A stretch of 64,000 nt of DNA from JAIBDK01 sp965261915 (GTDB taxonomy: Bacteria > Pseudomonadota > Gammaproteobacteria > Arenicellales > Poriferihabitantaceae), in contig CBDHDW010000013.1 in NCBI GenBank assembly GCA_965261915.1, forward strand, positions 2,604,001 to 2,668,000, given 5' to 3'. This document shows positions 44,676-53,776 of the stretch, one piece after another (the stretch's first letter is position 1; each line of letters starts with the position of its first letter). The notes under the pieces were generated by a model. The model had not been told where the DNA came from, ran no database searches, and saw nothing but the letters and a program-made list of their open reading frames with translations. The position numbers were made by a program, and so were the translations under genes.

Positions 44676-47488
44676 CAAACCCGTTCCGTCTTTTCGTAAA
44701 TTCGGCACAGCGCGTGAAAATCGCAATAGGCGCAGGCCTGATCATCTACCGGGTTGACTTGCGCCTCACCACGCTGGAACTGTGCTGTCAGTTCAGACAA
44801 TGTCAATCGCCAATGCGCCTTCAAGGCTTGCCAGTTCTGTAAATCATCATCCAGTTTTGATTTTTCAATATGCCGGACGATGCCATCTTTGACGGTGTCG
44901 AGGTAAAAAGGTGAGTCAATAAATATCCCGCGAAATCGCAGATCATTGGTTCTGACCTGCGCAGCCACCAAAACAGAAAGTGCCGAATCAGAAGACAGTG
45001 GATTCTCATCCTCGTTTTCTACCGCCATGGCATATAACGCAAGCTGAGGATATTTTGGTCTGTCACCCACCCAGTCTGCTAAAGGTGATGTGCTGCCCGT
45101 TTTGTAGTCGATCACCGCAATGCTGCCATCGTCAAGCAAATCGATACGATCAATTTTGAACTTCAACCTCAACCCGTTGAGTTCAAGTGTCGCGGATTGT
45201 TCCAATGCGGTGGCCGTAAATTTCAATTTGCGACATTTTTCCAGTTCAAACCAGCCGAACAGCAACTGCTGAAGCCATTTGGAATGGCTGTCGAAGAAGC
45301 GAAGTTCGCAGCCGCTCGCGAAAATAAAAGCATTGTTGTTCGATTTGATTTTGTCCGCGATTAAAGCCTTTAGGGCGTTTTCATCGAGTGCATGCAGTGT
45401 GTCGGAGGTTTCCATTTCGCGCCAGATATCTTCAAGTACTCGATGTATCAACATTCCGCGATCGATTGCATCGAGTCCCTGCTCGCGTTCGCCGATGGAT
45501 CTGGCAAGAAGCCGTTGGCTGGCGTAAGCCTTAAATGCACACGATGCCTGGTTTTGTATTAATTGCGTTCCACCGGGGGCATTCTGCTCCTTGTAAGGAA
45601 TACCGATGTCATCATCAAAGAAAGACTTTACCAATGTGTTGTCTCTAAGCGACTGAAGAAATCCCGCTCCACTTTCGACACTTTCGCCACTTTCCAAGCC
45701 CTCTTTCAGTAATGCTGAAATCACCGGACTGGGGTGAATCTCGATATCATCTTCTTTACTGTAATAGCTGCCAATAAAAATCGGGCTTTGTGTCTGCAGT
45801 CGCTGGAACTGGATATCGGCCAGATTGTGGCTAAGCGCTATGGACGCAAAATTATATCCGCATGCTTTTTGTTCGGGGATGGTTAAGAATGGGGTTGGCC
45901 TGGCTGGTTTCGGCCAGCAGTTTTCAGTCAGGTTGGCAAACCAGACGGCATCGAACTGAAGATCCGATGACTCGGATATGTCGATTACCGCGACACGGGG
46001 TGATAGGGATTCAGGTGCAAATGACTGACTGGAAAGTTGATTCCTCAGTCGACTCAATAGCGGATCGTATTTACTGAAGGAGACAATCAGGTCAAGCGAA
46101 GCCAGCTGCTGAATTTCGGATTTGAACGCCTCGATCGCCTGAAATGACACGCTGTCGGGTTCTGCCGGACCCGGCCATCCCATTGTCTCCAGCCGTTCGG
46201 GAAGTTTCTCAGACCAATCAGTGTGGGATTGATTGGTAGAGAGATCGTCGTGAAATTCGGTTAAGGCAGTTAAAATTTGCTGCAAGCCGACATCATCCTC
46301 GAGATCGTATCCGCACCGATTACCGGCAATCGTTACCCGTTTTAACAAGTCACGAGGCTTGAGCTGAAAAGGCAGTATGTTGCGCAGTGCAAAATCGAGA
46401 GTGCTGCGCTGCTGCAATTTGGTATCGGCATCAGCGATAAAGGGTGAAAGCAGAAAACGGTGAATCAAATCCGCCGCTTGAGGTGAATCGGAAAACAGGG
46501 ATAATAATTCCATTGCAGAACGGACAACTTCAAATTCTGATAAGGGCTTACCCGGTGCGATATGAAACACTTCGCGGCCATCATTTCCATTAACCAGAAA
46601 TTCTGGCGTCAATGTTTTGATCAGCGATTGTTCTATTTTATCTCGACAGGATTGCAAGTCAGGGACGACAATCCCCAGTCGCTGATCGGGATTTGTCTGC
46701 AACGACTGTTTAGCCCACTGCGCAATTGCCTGCCATTGATCTTCCTCCCGATAAAAACGCTTTATTTGAGCGCTTTCCGATTGATTGACCGATGGCTGAT
46801 ACATTACAACCTCGAGATCGAGAGGGTGTATCGACTCGAACAAATCACGCTGGCTTGGTGTCAACTGATCGAATCCGCACAGAATTAGTCCACGCAGATT
46901 CTTTGGTTCGCCGAATAATTGAGCGGATTCAGCAGGGCTTACGGTGCGAATCGCAGCTGTGAGAAAAGGGGTGATTTCGTCTCCATCGATCCAGTTGTTG
47001 TGTCTGCATAGCTGCTGGTAGGCTTTTGCCCATCTGCAAAATCCGTCATGGTCTCCCGTACTGAGTGCGCTCGAGCCCCAGGCAATGCGCCAGTCGTGAG
47101 CAATTTTCCAGGCCTGACCTGCCGCAATTGCGGTGCTGTCAATCGACCATAATGGTTCTGATTCAGCGTGGTGGGTTGCAATATCCTGTACGATCACCTT
47201 TTTCCAGAGGGCTCTGGATTGAATTGAGTTCAACACCGTCGCCCTGGGCTGTGATGCTGAAGCATCGGCCCGAGTTGTGGAAATTGTCTGCCACAAGCCT
47301 TTTGACCAAACCGGATACGGAATTATGTCAGGTGTTCGCCAGGCGGTCTCGCCAGCGGCAATTTTCAAATCCTGATACTGCTCGTGTAATTCCCGTGATA
47401 ATCGTTTGCCCGCCGTTACCACGGTAAATCCAGAGGCGGCTTTGATTAAAAGCGTATCAAGGTCGATTGAGGAGAATAAGCTAGTCAA
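44675..47488 (-). CDS. AddB-like PD-(D/E)XK nuclease, probable DNA repair protein
   Basis: A 937-residue partner of the AddA-like helicase. The N-terminal half resembles the inactive helicase part of AddB. The C-terminal nuclease has RGMLIHRVLEDIW, the active-site VIDYKTGSTS and the YPQLALYAMAV helix. Cysteines in QASCAFKAYA and in ACAYCDFHALC fit the iron-sulfur staple seen in AddB nucleases. I recall a TIGR family (TIGR03623, probable DNA repair protein) of this size and kind in proteobacteria. Translation of the two genes is coupled, so they should act as one complex. Confidence 0.85.
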   Translation of the reverse strand: MTSLFSSIDLDTLLIKAASGFTVVTAGKRLSRELHEQYQDLKIAAGETAWRTPDIIPYPVWSKGLWQTISTTRADASASQPRATVLNSIQSRALWKKVIVQDIATHHAESEPLWSIDSTAIAAGQAWKIAHDWRIAWGSSALSTGDHDGFCRWAKAYQQLCRHNNWIDGDEITPFLTAAIRTVSPAESAQLFGEPKNLRGLILCGFDQLTPSQRDLFESIHPLDLEVVMYQPSVNQSESAQIKRFYREEDQWQAIAQWAKQSLQTNPDQRLGIVVPDLQSCRDKIEQSLIKTLTPEFLVNGNDGREVFHIAPGKPLSEFEVVRSAMELLSLFSDSPQAADLIHRFLLSPFIADADTKLQQRSTLDFALRNILPFQLKPRDLLKRVTIAGNRCGYDLEDDVGLQQILTALTEFHDDLSTNQSHTDWSEKLPERLETMGWPGPAEPDSVSFQAIEAFKSEIQQLASLDLIVSFSKYDPLLSRLRNQLSSQSFAPESLSPRVAVIDISESSDLQFDAVWFANLTENCWPKPARPTPFLTIPEQKACGYNFASIALSHNLADIQFQRLQTQSPIFIGSYYSKEDDIEIHPSPVISALLKEGLESGESVESGAGFLQSLRDNTLVKSFFDDDIGIPYKEQNAPGGTQLIQNQASCAFKAYASQRLLARSIGEREQGLDAIDRGMLIHRVLEDIWREMETSDTLHALDENALKALIADKIKSNNNAFIFASGCELRFFDSHSKWLQQLLFGWFELEKCRKLKFTATALEQSATLELNGLRLKFKIDRIDLLDDGSIAVIDYKTGSTSPLADWVGDRPKYPQLALYAMAVENEDENPLSSDSALSVLVAAQVRTNDLRFRGIFIDSPFYLDTVKDGIVRHIEKSKLDDDLQNWQALKAHWRLTLSELTAQFQRGEAQVNPVDDQACAYCDFHALCRIYEKTERV

Positions 47489-47585
47489 GAGGCGGCATTG
47501 AACCTAGGAGTAGACTCCAGTTATTGATCCCGACAACAGTGCAGAGAAACAAAATCGCTGAAACGCATGGTTAGTGCTCACTGGG

Positions 47586-47891
47586 CTACTCTTTTGCAAG
47601 CGATTGCATTTTTGTCGCCAGCTCGAAATCCAGCTGGGTTATTCCGTTGCTGCTGTGGGTCACGAGATATACGTCTACTGTTTTATAGACGTTTGACCAT
47701 TCTGGATGGTGATTCATTTTTTCGGCGATGATGGCTGATTGGGTCATAAAACCCATAGCGCCAATAAAATTTTTGAATACAAATTGTTTGTATAGCTTGT
47801 CTCTAACGATGGCCCATTTCGCTATGGAAACTGAATTCAGTTTTTCCAGTTCGGAAAGAATCCGGGTGTCGTCCAGTTTTGGCTGTTTCAT
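47586..47891 (-). CDS. phhB: 4a-hydroxytetrahydrobiopterin dehydratase
   Basis: A 101-residue pterin-4a-carbinolamine dehydratase. The active-site pattern EKMNHHPEWSNVYKTVDVYL holds the two conserved histidines, Pro and Trp. It regenerates the quinonoid pterin after aromatic amino acid hydroxylation, or serves molybdopterin-related chemistry. No phenylalanine hydroxylase gene is in the window. The pteridine reductase at 5728-6468 is a possible functional partner elsewhere on the chromosome. Confidence 0.93.
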   Translation of the reverse strand: MKQPKLDDTRILSELEKLNSVSIAKWAIVRDKLYKQFVFKNFIGAMGFMTQSAIIAEKMNHHPEWSNVYKTVDVYLVTHSSNGITQLDFELATKMQSLAKE

Positions 47892-47954
47892 TTTTTGTGC
47901 TCTCTGCTTAAGCGAGTTTATAGATTAAAATAACAACCGGCCATGCAGACTGAT

Positions 47955-48770
47955 TTAGACAAGTGCTGCCATGCTAGCGTCGGCCCATACCTCACCGCTA
48001 ATCACAGGGTTCTCGATCATGGCGCAAATGATGTTACCGATTTCATCGGGCAGAATTTTTCTGCCCAGGCCGATAAGCGGTTTCAGGCTTTTTTCAAAAT
48101 AATCCGTATCAATGGATTCCACCATGGCTGTATCAACGAAGCCCGGATGTATGATTCTAGTCTGTACGCCGTGGAACAAGCCTTCGAGGTTAAGAGTGGA
48201 ACTCACCGCTTTAAGGGCTGATTTAGACGCAGCGTAGCCTACCTGGCCACGATTGCCCCGAGAGGACACCGAACCAATTAATACGACCGAACCCTGAATG
48301 GGTTCCTCTGATGACCACTTTTTGCGGTGTTGCTGCTGTCTGTGTCTGGCGACACCGGCGATGGTTTGCATTGCCCAGTAAGTTGGATGCAGTAAGTTGA
48401 CCTCCAGAATTTGGCGAAAATGGTGTTCGCTATAAATCGAAATTTCACGGGTTTCCCGATCTTGTTTGATGGCAAGACCGTCCCGCACGATGCCTGCAGC
48501 CGGTACACAAATTTGTACTGCTCCAAATTCTGCGGTCATGGTCGCAAAGACGTGCTCCCTGAAATCGCTATTGATTACATCACCGTCGAAAGCCAGAATA
48601 CTGGAATTCCCGGTTCTCTCTTTAATTTCGTCGGCTGTGGAGTGTATTTGGTGAGAAATATCCACCATTGCAAGGGCGCCAACTCGATAGTCGAGCAGCT
48701 TTTCTGATGTGGCGAGCCCAATACCCGCATTAGCGCCGGTTACGACTGCGGTTTTGTTTTCTATTTTCAT
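47955..48770 (-). CDS. Short-chain dehydrogenase/reductase
   Basis: A 271-residue SDR enzyme. TGANAGIG at residues 11-18 binds NAD(P), and the catalytic residues lie in LIGSVSSRGNRGQVGYAASKSAL (Ser, Tyr-x3-Lys). The usual NNAG motif is replaced by PAAGIV, and the insert around residues 145-155 (RHRQQQHRKKW) is unusually basic. The substrate is unknown; 3-oxoacyl or steroid-type alcohols are common for this class. It lies upstream of the pterin dehydratase gene on the same strand with a 63-base gap. Confidence 0.85.
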   Translation of the reverse strand: MKIENKTAVVTGANAGIGLATSEKLLDYRVGALAMVDISHQIHSTADEIKERTGNSSILAFDGDVINSDFREHVFATMTAEFGAVQICVPAAGIVRDGLAIKQDRETREISIYSEHHFRQILEVNLLHPTYWAMQTIAGVARHRQQQHRKKWSSEEPIQGSVVLIGSVSSRGNRGQVGYAASKSALKAVSSTLNLEGLFHGVQTRIIHPGFVDTAMVESIDTDYFEKSLKPLIGLGRKILPDEIGNIICAMIENPVISGEVWADASMAALV

Positions 48771-49113
48771 ATTATTTGGAAGAAATACGAGGTTTAAGCA
48801 GGGAATTTAATCATAAATGCGACGCTTATCCGAATTTATTCTTGCTGCGTGACCAAATGATATTGGTCCACAACACCATATATCGAGCTTGCTAATGGTT
48901 TTGGTCGCAATATACACGATGTGTATTCACAATACGGGAGCGCGCGAAGTTGTGCAAGATTGATCACTCAAAAATTTTGCCTTCTGTTATAATCCGCGGT
49001 TTTTTAGATTCCTCAATTTTTCAGGCGCTTGTTTTCAAGTCTTTGGCTTGATGGCCAGTGCTGTAAACTTTGGGGGGCAGATAAAACTCTTTTCCAATTT
49101 TTGAGGTTAAAAC
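48771..49113. other. Intergenic region between the SDR gene and petA
   Basis: 343 bases with no gene. The left part is AT-rich and would hold the promoter of the minus-strand SDR gene, but no strong hexamers stand out. The right part contains a perfect -10 hexamer (48988-48993) about 120 bases before petA, so petABC would have a 5' leader of about 110 bases. I see no tRNA, small ORF with a convincing start, or terminator. Confidence 0.6.
48988..48993 (+). promoter_or_regulatory. Candidate -10 element for petABC
   Basis: TATAAT at 48988-48993, followed by CCGCGG, precedes petA on the same strand. At the proper 16-18 base distance upstream there is no good -35 hexamer. The promoter may be weak or activator-dependent. 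The only support is the exact -10 match and its position. Confidence 0.4.
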
Positions 49114-49707
49114 ATGACCGAAGATCATGTGGATAACAAACGGCGTCGTTTGTTATCCATTGCGACTACTGGTGTTGGTATGGCTGGAGTGGTTGGCATC
49201 GCCGTACCATTCGCAGGCAGCCTTTCTCCAAGCGAAAAAGCCAAAGCTGCGGGTGCGCCGGTTGAGGTTGATATAAGCAAACTCGAGCCCGGTCAGCAAT
49301 TAACAGTTGAGTGGCGTGGTAAGCCGGTATGGGTAATCAAACGCACACCCGAAGTATTAGACCTGCTGCCCAGTGTCGAAGATCGCCTCGTCGATCCAAA
49401 TTCTGATGCTGCGCAACAACCCGAATATGCACAAAATGAATTCCGCTCCATAAAGGAAGAAATTCTGGTGCTGGTTGGTATTTGTACGCACCTCGGGTGC
49501 TCACCAAAATATCAGCCAGAAATAGGCGCTGTATCTTTTGACGATGATTGGAAAGGCGGGTTCTTGTGCGCTTGTCACGGTTCAAAGTTTGATCTTGCGG
49601 GTCGTGTTTACAGTGGTGTGCCGGCACCGACCAACCTGGTTGTACCGCCGCATCAATACCTTTCTGATGATGTGTTGTTAATCGGTGATGACGGAGGGGT
49701 GGCCTGA
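49114..49707 (+). CDS. petA: Ubiquinol-cytochrome c reductase, Rieske iron-sulfur subunit
   Basis: A 197-residue Rieske protein of the bc1 complex. An N-terminal twin-arginine-like start (NKRRRLLSIATTG) and one hydrophobic helix anchor it in the inner membrane. The cluster ligands lie in CTHLGC and CACHGS, both with their Cys and His. The complex passes electrons from ubiquinol to cytochrome c and pumps protons. The ATG at 49114 follows the GAGG ribosome site. Its stop overlaps the petB start by one base. Confidence 0.96.
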   Translation: MTEDHVDNKRRRLLSIATTGVGMAGVVGIAVPFAGSLSPSEKAKAAGAPVEVDISKLEPGQQLTVEWRGKPVWVIKRTPEVLDLLPSVEDRLVDPNSDAAQQPEYAQNEFRSIKEEILVLVGICTHLGCSPKYQPEIGAVSFDDDWKGGFLCACHGSKFDLAGRVYSGVPAPTNLVVPPHQYLSDDVLLIGDDGGVA

Positions 49708-51116
49708 TGAGTTTTATGAGCTGGCTGGATGAAAGATTTCCGGCAACCAAGGTTATGCGTGAACATTTAACCGAATACTACGCGCCGAAAAACTTTAACT
49801 TCTGGTATTTCTTCGGCAGTCTGGCGATGATGATGCTGGTCCTGCAGATCGTCACCGGCGTATTGTTGGCGATGAACTACAAGCCGGATGCCGAACTTGC
49901 GTTTGCGTCGGTGGAATACATCATGCGGGATGTCTGGGGTGGCTGGTTTGTGCGATACATGCACTCTACCGGTGCGTCGATGTTCTTTGTCGTGATTTAT
50001 TTACACATGTTCCGCGGTCTGCTTTACGGATCGTATCAAAATCCTCGCGAATTGGTGTGGATCGTTGGCATGGTGATTTATCTGGCGATGATGGCCACGG
50101 CATTTTTTGGATATCTGCTGCCCTGGGGCCAGATGTCGTTTTGGGGGGCACAGGTCATTGTTAACCTGTTTGAAACCCTGCCGGTAATTGGCGGTGCATT
50201 GTCGGAGTGGATTCGCGGCGATTATGTCATTTCAGACATCACATTGAATCGTTTTTACGCCTTCCACTATCTTGTGCCTTTTATCCTGGTTGGTCTGGTG
50301 TTTGTTCACATTGTTGCATTGCACAAGGTTGGTTCCAACAACCCCGATGGCATTGAATTGAAAAAAGGACCGAAAGGCAATCGTTGGAGCGAAGATGCAC
50401 CAAAAGACGGCATCCCTTTTCATCCCTATTACTCGGTTAAGGATCTGGTGGGCGTTGTTGGATTTCTCGCGATCTTCTTTGCGATCGTCTTTTTCATGCC
50501 GGAAATGGGGGGGTATTTCATTGAACAATCGAACTACGAGCCTGCCAACCCGTTGAAGACGCCAGAGCATATTGCCCCGGTTTGGTATTTCACGCCGTAT
50601 TACGCAATACTGCGCGCAATACCGAGTTTTGCGGGCACTCAGGTTTGGGGGGTGTTGGCTATGTTCGCTGCCATTGCTACGTTTTTCGTTTTACCATGGC
50701 TTGACCACAGTCCGGTTAAATCAATTCGTTATAAAGGTGCGATCACCAAGTTTGCACTAACCACATTTGCCGTCACGTTTATCATTTTGAGTTGGCTGGG
50801 TACGCAGGCGCCGACGACGGATTTAACCATCATGGCGCAATTCTTTACGCTGGTATATTTTCTGTTCTTTTTGCTCTACCCGTGTTTTAGTGCGGCGGGT
50901 CAACCGCTAAACATACTGGCAAAAGCGCTCCTCGCAGTATCAACCCTAATTTTGCTCGGAACGCTGCTGTATTGGTGGAAACTTTGGAGTGGCGGTCCTT
51001 CTGACATGTTGAAGGGGATTTACACGGCACTATCGCTGCTGGTGTTTTTTATCCTGGGTGTATTACCGTTATTTAAACCAGAACAGGTTAAACCAGTTCC
51101 TGAGAGGTTGGGCTAA
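49707..51116 (+). CDS. petB: Ubiquinol-cytochrome c reductase, cytochrome b subunit
   Basis: A 469-residue polytopic protein holding the two b haems and both quinone sites. Typical parts are RYMHSTGASMFFVVIYLHMF with the haem-ligand histidine, GYLLPWGQMSFWGAQVI and FHYLVPFILVGLVFVHIVAL. The quinol-oxidation PEW loop reads TPEHIAPVWYFTPYYAILRA, with PVW in place of PEW. Length is slightly above average because of extra C-terminal helices. It lies between petA and petC with one-base overlaps, so the three are translated together. Confidence 0.96.
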   Translation: MSFMSWLDERFPATKVMREHLTEYYAPKNFNFWYFFGSLAMMMLVLQIVTGVLLAMNYKPDAELAFASVEYIMRDVWGGWFVRYMHSTGASMFFVVIYLHMFRGLLYGSYQNPRELVWIVGMVIYLAMMATAFFGYLLPWGQMSFWGAQVIVNLFETLPVIGGALSEWIRGDYVISDITLNRFYAFHYLVPFILVGLVFVHIVALHKVGSNNPDGIELKKGPKGNRWSEDAPKDGIPFHPYYSVKDLVGVVGFLAIFFAIVFFMPEMGGYFIEQSNYEPANPLKTPEHIAPVWYFTPYYAILRAIPSFAGTQVWGVLAMFAAIATFFVLPWLDHSPVKSIRYKGAITKFALTTFAVTFIILSWLGTQAPTTDLTIMAQFFTLVYFLFFLLYPCFSAAGQPLNILAKALLAVSTLILLGTLLYWWKLWSGGPSDMLKGIYTALSLLVFFILGVLPLFKPEQVKPVPERLG

Positions 51117-51862
51117 TGAGCGCGCTAATTGTAATTTTATCACTGCTATTGACCCCGACTCTCGGTTTCGCGTCTGGCGGCCATGGCGGTGCCCAACTGG
51201 ATCGCATTGAAGTTTCGCTTAAGGACAAGGTTTCGTTGCAAAACGGCGCCAAGTTGTTTGTTAACTATTGCATGTCCTGTCATAGCGCCAAATACATGCG
51301 TTATAACCGAATGGCAGCTGATCTCGACATTCCAGAGAAGCTGGTTAAGGAGCAAATGATTTTCACCGCTGCAAAAATTGGTGACCCAATGACAACGACA
51401 ATGACAAAAGAAGATGGTGAAGCCTGGTTTGGCGTTGCACCACCTGATTTGTCACTAATCGGAAAATTGCGTGACCCTGAGTGGTTATACACCTATTTTC
51501 GAACATTCTATCCCGACGACAGTAGCACTAGTGGTTGGAACAATGCGGTATTTCCCAATGTCGCAATGCCGCATGTTTTTGCAGACTTGCAGGGAATTCA
51601 GCAGCCGATCTATAAAACCGAAACTGACGAATCCGGAGTCGAGCACACCATGATTGACGGTTTCGAGCTCGTTAAAGCCGGTTCAATGTCGGTTGAAGAA
51701 TACGACCATGCCATGAAAGATCTCACCAACTTTCTCTACTACATGGGCGAACCCGCTCGTATGGTAAGAACGGGTTGGGGGATGTGGACAATGTTGTTTC
51801 TCGCCGTCTTTGGGTTGCTTGCATACTTGTTAAAGAAAGAATACTGGAGAGACGTCCACTAA
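51116..51862 (+). CDS. petC: Ubiquinol-cytochrome c reductase, cytochrome c1 subunit
   Basis: A 248-residue cytochrome c1. A signal peptide (cleavage near LGFASGG) is followed by the haem-binding CMSCH motif near residues 53-57 and the SAKYMRYNR segment of the family. The methionine ligand is likely in FPNVAMPHVF. A C-terminal helix (MLFLAVFGLLAYLLKKEYW) anchors it in the membrane. It completes the bc1 operon; sspA follows 27 bases later and may be read from the same transcript. Confidence 0.96.
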   Translation: MSALIVILSLLLTPTLGFASGGHGGAQLDRIEVSLKDKVSLQNGAKLFVNYCMSCHSAKYMRYNRMAADLDIPEKLVKEQMIFTAAKIGDPMTTTMTKEDGEAWFGVAPPDLSLIGKLRDPEWLYTYFRTFYPDDSSTSGWNNAVFPNVAMPHVFADLQGIQQPIYKTETDESGVEHTMIDGFELVKAGSMSVEEYDHAMKDLTNFLYYMGEPARMVRTGWGMWTMLFLAVFGLLAYLLKKEYWRDVH

Positions 51863-51889
51863 TTTGAATTTAGGGATCGGAATAAAAAT

Positions 51890-52525
51890 ATGAATGCCAA
51901 TTTCCAATCCGCTGATCGCCGCCCAGCGATGACACTGTTGTCCGGACCCGTGGATGTTTTCAGCCATTGTTGTCGCATCGTGTTGCTTGAAAAAGGTATC
52001 GACTGTGCTATCGAATACGTCAGCAACAAAGCCGACCCGGCAACTGTTGGTGAGCATAACCCGTATGGCGAGACCCCGACGTTGGTTGATCGTGATGTTT
52101 CTTTGTATAACATGGGGGTCATCATTGAGTATCTGGACGAACGCTTCCCGCATCCGCCATTAATGCCGGTGGACCCGATTACCCGGGCGAAAACCCGCTT
52201 GATTGTTTCTCGTTTAACCCGCGACTGGTTGTTGCCAATTTACGAGTTGGGCGAAACGCTAACGCCTGATTTACCAGCGGAGTTGAAAAAAAGCCTTCAC
52301 GATGGCCTGGTTGCTTTGTCACCCATTGTTGCGGACCAGCCTTTCTTTCTCGGTGCAGAGTATTCTCTGGTTGATGCCTATTTGGCACCATTGATTTGGC
52401 GTTTGCGATATCTTGGTATAGAGCTGCCGGAGCAGGCCGCACCATTGCTGGCGTATGGTGAATTGTTGTTTAGACGGCCGTCATTCCACGCCAGTCTCAG
52501 TGAAATGGAGATTGATCTGCGCTAG
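51890..52525 (+). CDS. sspA: Stringent starvation protein A
   Basis: A 211-residue glutathione-S-transferase-fold protein that binds RNA polymerase in the stringent and acid responses. The start MTLLSGPVDVFSHCCRIVLLEKG and the ENPYGETPTLVDRD-like segment (HNPYGETPTLVDRD) are typical. An N-terminal extension of about 13 residues before MTLLSG is longer than in E. coli, so the internal ATG at 51929 is a possible start. It lies between petC and sspB, a standard gammaproteobacterial order. Confidence 0.94.
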   Translation: MNANFQSADRRPAMTLLSGPVDVFSHCCRIVLLEKGIDCAIEYVSNKADPATVGEHNPYGETPTLVDRDVSLYNMGVIIEYLDERFPHPPLMPVDPITRAKTRLIVSRLTRDWLLPIYELGETLTPDLPAELKKSLHDGLVALSPIVADQPFFLGAEYSLVDAYLAPLIWRLRYLGIELPEQAAPLLAYGELLFRRPSFHASLSEMEIDLR

Positions 52526-52566
52526 TGTTTGCGCCGATTTAGCAGCGTTTTGACTCGAAAAGCAAC

Positions 52567-53046
52567 ATGAGCAGTACCGGTCGATACGATGGCGGGTCGG
52601 ATGACGACCAGGCAAATGTAATTGGTCAGGCGGGCTCAACCAAACCCTATCTAATCCGAGCAATTCATGAATGGACTTTGGACAATGCTTTCACCCCGCA
52701 AATTCTGGTGGCGACCCATTTCGATCAGGTTCAAGTTCCGTGGGAACATGTTAAAGATGAAAAAATTGTATTAAACATTCATCCGCAATCGGTGAAGCAT
52801 CTTGAGTTAGGCAATGAGTTTTTAATGTGTTCAGCTCGATTTTCCGGAAAACCGTTTGAGTTGTGTGTGCCGGTGGTTGCTGTTCAGGCTATTTATGCCA
52901 GGGAAAATGGACAGGGCATTGTATTTCAGGAAAATACTTCTCAGTCGCCACCAGGTGCGCCACCCCCTAAACCCGCGCCGGAAAGTGGCGAGAGTGCGTC
53001 GACTGCAAAAGCTGGCACGGGAGCGCATCTGAAGTTGGTCAAATAA
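52567..53046 (+). CDS. sspB: ClpXP specificity-enhancing factor SspB
   Basis: A 159-residue adaptor that delivers ssrA-tagged proteins to the ClpXP protease. The core (residues 20-110) has KPYLIRAIHEWTLDNAFTPQ, and VALVNIHPQSVKHLELGNEF-type sequence (IVLNIHPQSVKHLELGN), with IYARENGQGIVF near its end. The C-terminal tail is flexible and Pro/Gly-rich and ends in HLKLVK, the ClpX-binding peptide. It follows sspA by 41 bases. Confidence 0.94.
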   Translation: MSSTGRYDGGSDDDQANVIGQAGSTKPYLIRAIHEWTLDNAFTPQILVATHFDQVQVPWEHVKDEKIVLNIHPQSVKHLELGNEFLMCSARFSGKPFELCVPVVAVQAIYARENGQGIVFQENTSQSPPGAPPPKPAPESGESASTAKAGTGAHLKLVK

Positions 53047-53124
53047 GCTTTAGAAACAGTTGGCAGGCAGTCGGCCTTGGCAACTAAAAGATTTCTGTTT
53101 GATACAGTTGATGGCCATCGTGAT

Positions 53125-53150
53125 CTTGAAAAAATACTATTCGCCCGCAT
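53125..53150 (+). promoter_or_regulatory. Sigma-32-like heat-shock promoter for hslVU
   Basis: CTTGAA (53125-53130) and CCGCAT (53145-53150) are separated by 14 bases. They match the sigma-32 -35 element exactly and the -10 element CCCCAT at five of six positions. The site lies 50 bases before the hslV ATG and after the sspB stop. hslVU is a standard sigma-32 target, which supports the call. Confidence 0.6.
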
Positions 53151-53199
53151 AGCTAATCTGGCAAAACTTCTAAAACCATTCAATTCTCAGGTAAACATA

Positions 53200-53739
53200 A
53201 TGCGGCAATTTAGCGGAACTACTATTCTTTCCGTACGCAAAGGAAACCAGGTTGTCATCGGTGGTGATGGCCAGGTATCGCTGGGAGATACCATGATGAA
53301 AGGCAACGCTCGCAAGGTCAGACGGCTCTACCACGACAATGTGCTTGCCGGATTCGCCGGTGGGACTGCCGATGCTTTTACCTTGTTTGAGCGATTTGAA
53401 GCAAAGCTTGAAAAACACCAGGGACAGCTAGTTCGCTCGGCTGTAGAACTTGCGAAGGATTGGCGCACCGATAGAATGCTGCGCCGTCTTGAGGCATTGC
53501 TTGTTGTGGCGGACGCAGAAGCGTCTTTGATAATTTCTGGAAATGGTGATGTGATCGAGCCCGAGCAGGGAATCATGGCCATCGGTTCCGGTGGTGATTT
53601 TGCGAAATCTGCGGCCCTCGCTTTGGTAGAGAATTCGGCTCTGGATGCGCGCGGAATAGTGGAAAAAAGCCTGGGCATCGCGGCAAAAATTTGTATATAT
53701 ACAAATGATCATCTGACCATCGAAAGTCTGGAAATTTAA
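53200..53739 (+). CDS. hslV: ATP-dependent protease subunit HslV
   Basis: A 179-residue threonine protease that forms the inner chamber of the HslUV heat-shock protease. The N-terminal MRQFSG propeptide precedes GTTILSVRKG, so the catalytic threonine is exposed after removal of six residues. GFAGGTADAFTLFERFE and AIGSGG follow the family. I set the start at the ATG at 53200; the frame is open from a TTG at 53077, but the added 41 residues are unlike HslV and contain the promoter. hslU follows 37 bases later. Confidence 0.96.
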   Translation: MRQFSGTTILSVRKGNQVVIGGDGQVSLGDTMMKGNARKVRRLYHDNVLAGFAGGTADAFTLFERFEAKLEKHQGQLVRSAVELAKDWRTDRMLRRLEALLVVADAEASLIISGNGDVIEPEQGIMAIGSGGDFAKSAALALVENSALDARGIVEKSLGIAAKICIYTNDHLTIESLEI

Positions 53740-53776
53740 CGTCCCCATTTTTATCTGTATTTAAGAGAACCCATTT

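Noticed and set aside
53077..53199. 41-residue N-terminal extension of HslV
   Set aside because: It is unlike any HslV, starts from a TTG without a ribosome site, and covers the sigma-32-like promoter. The conserved start lies at 53200.
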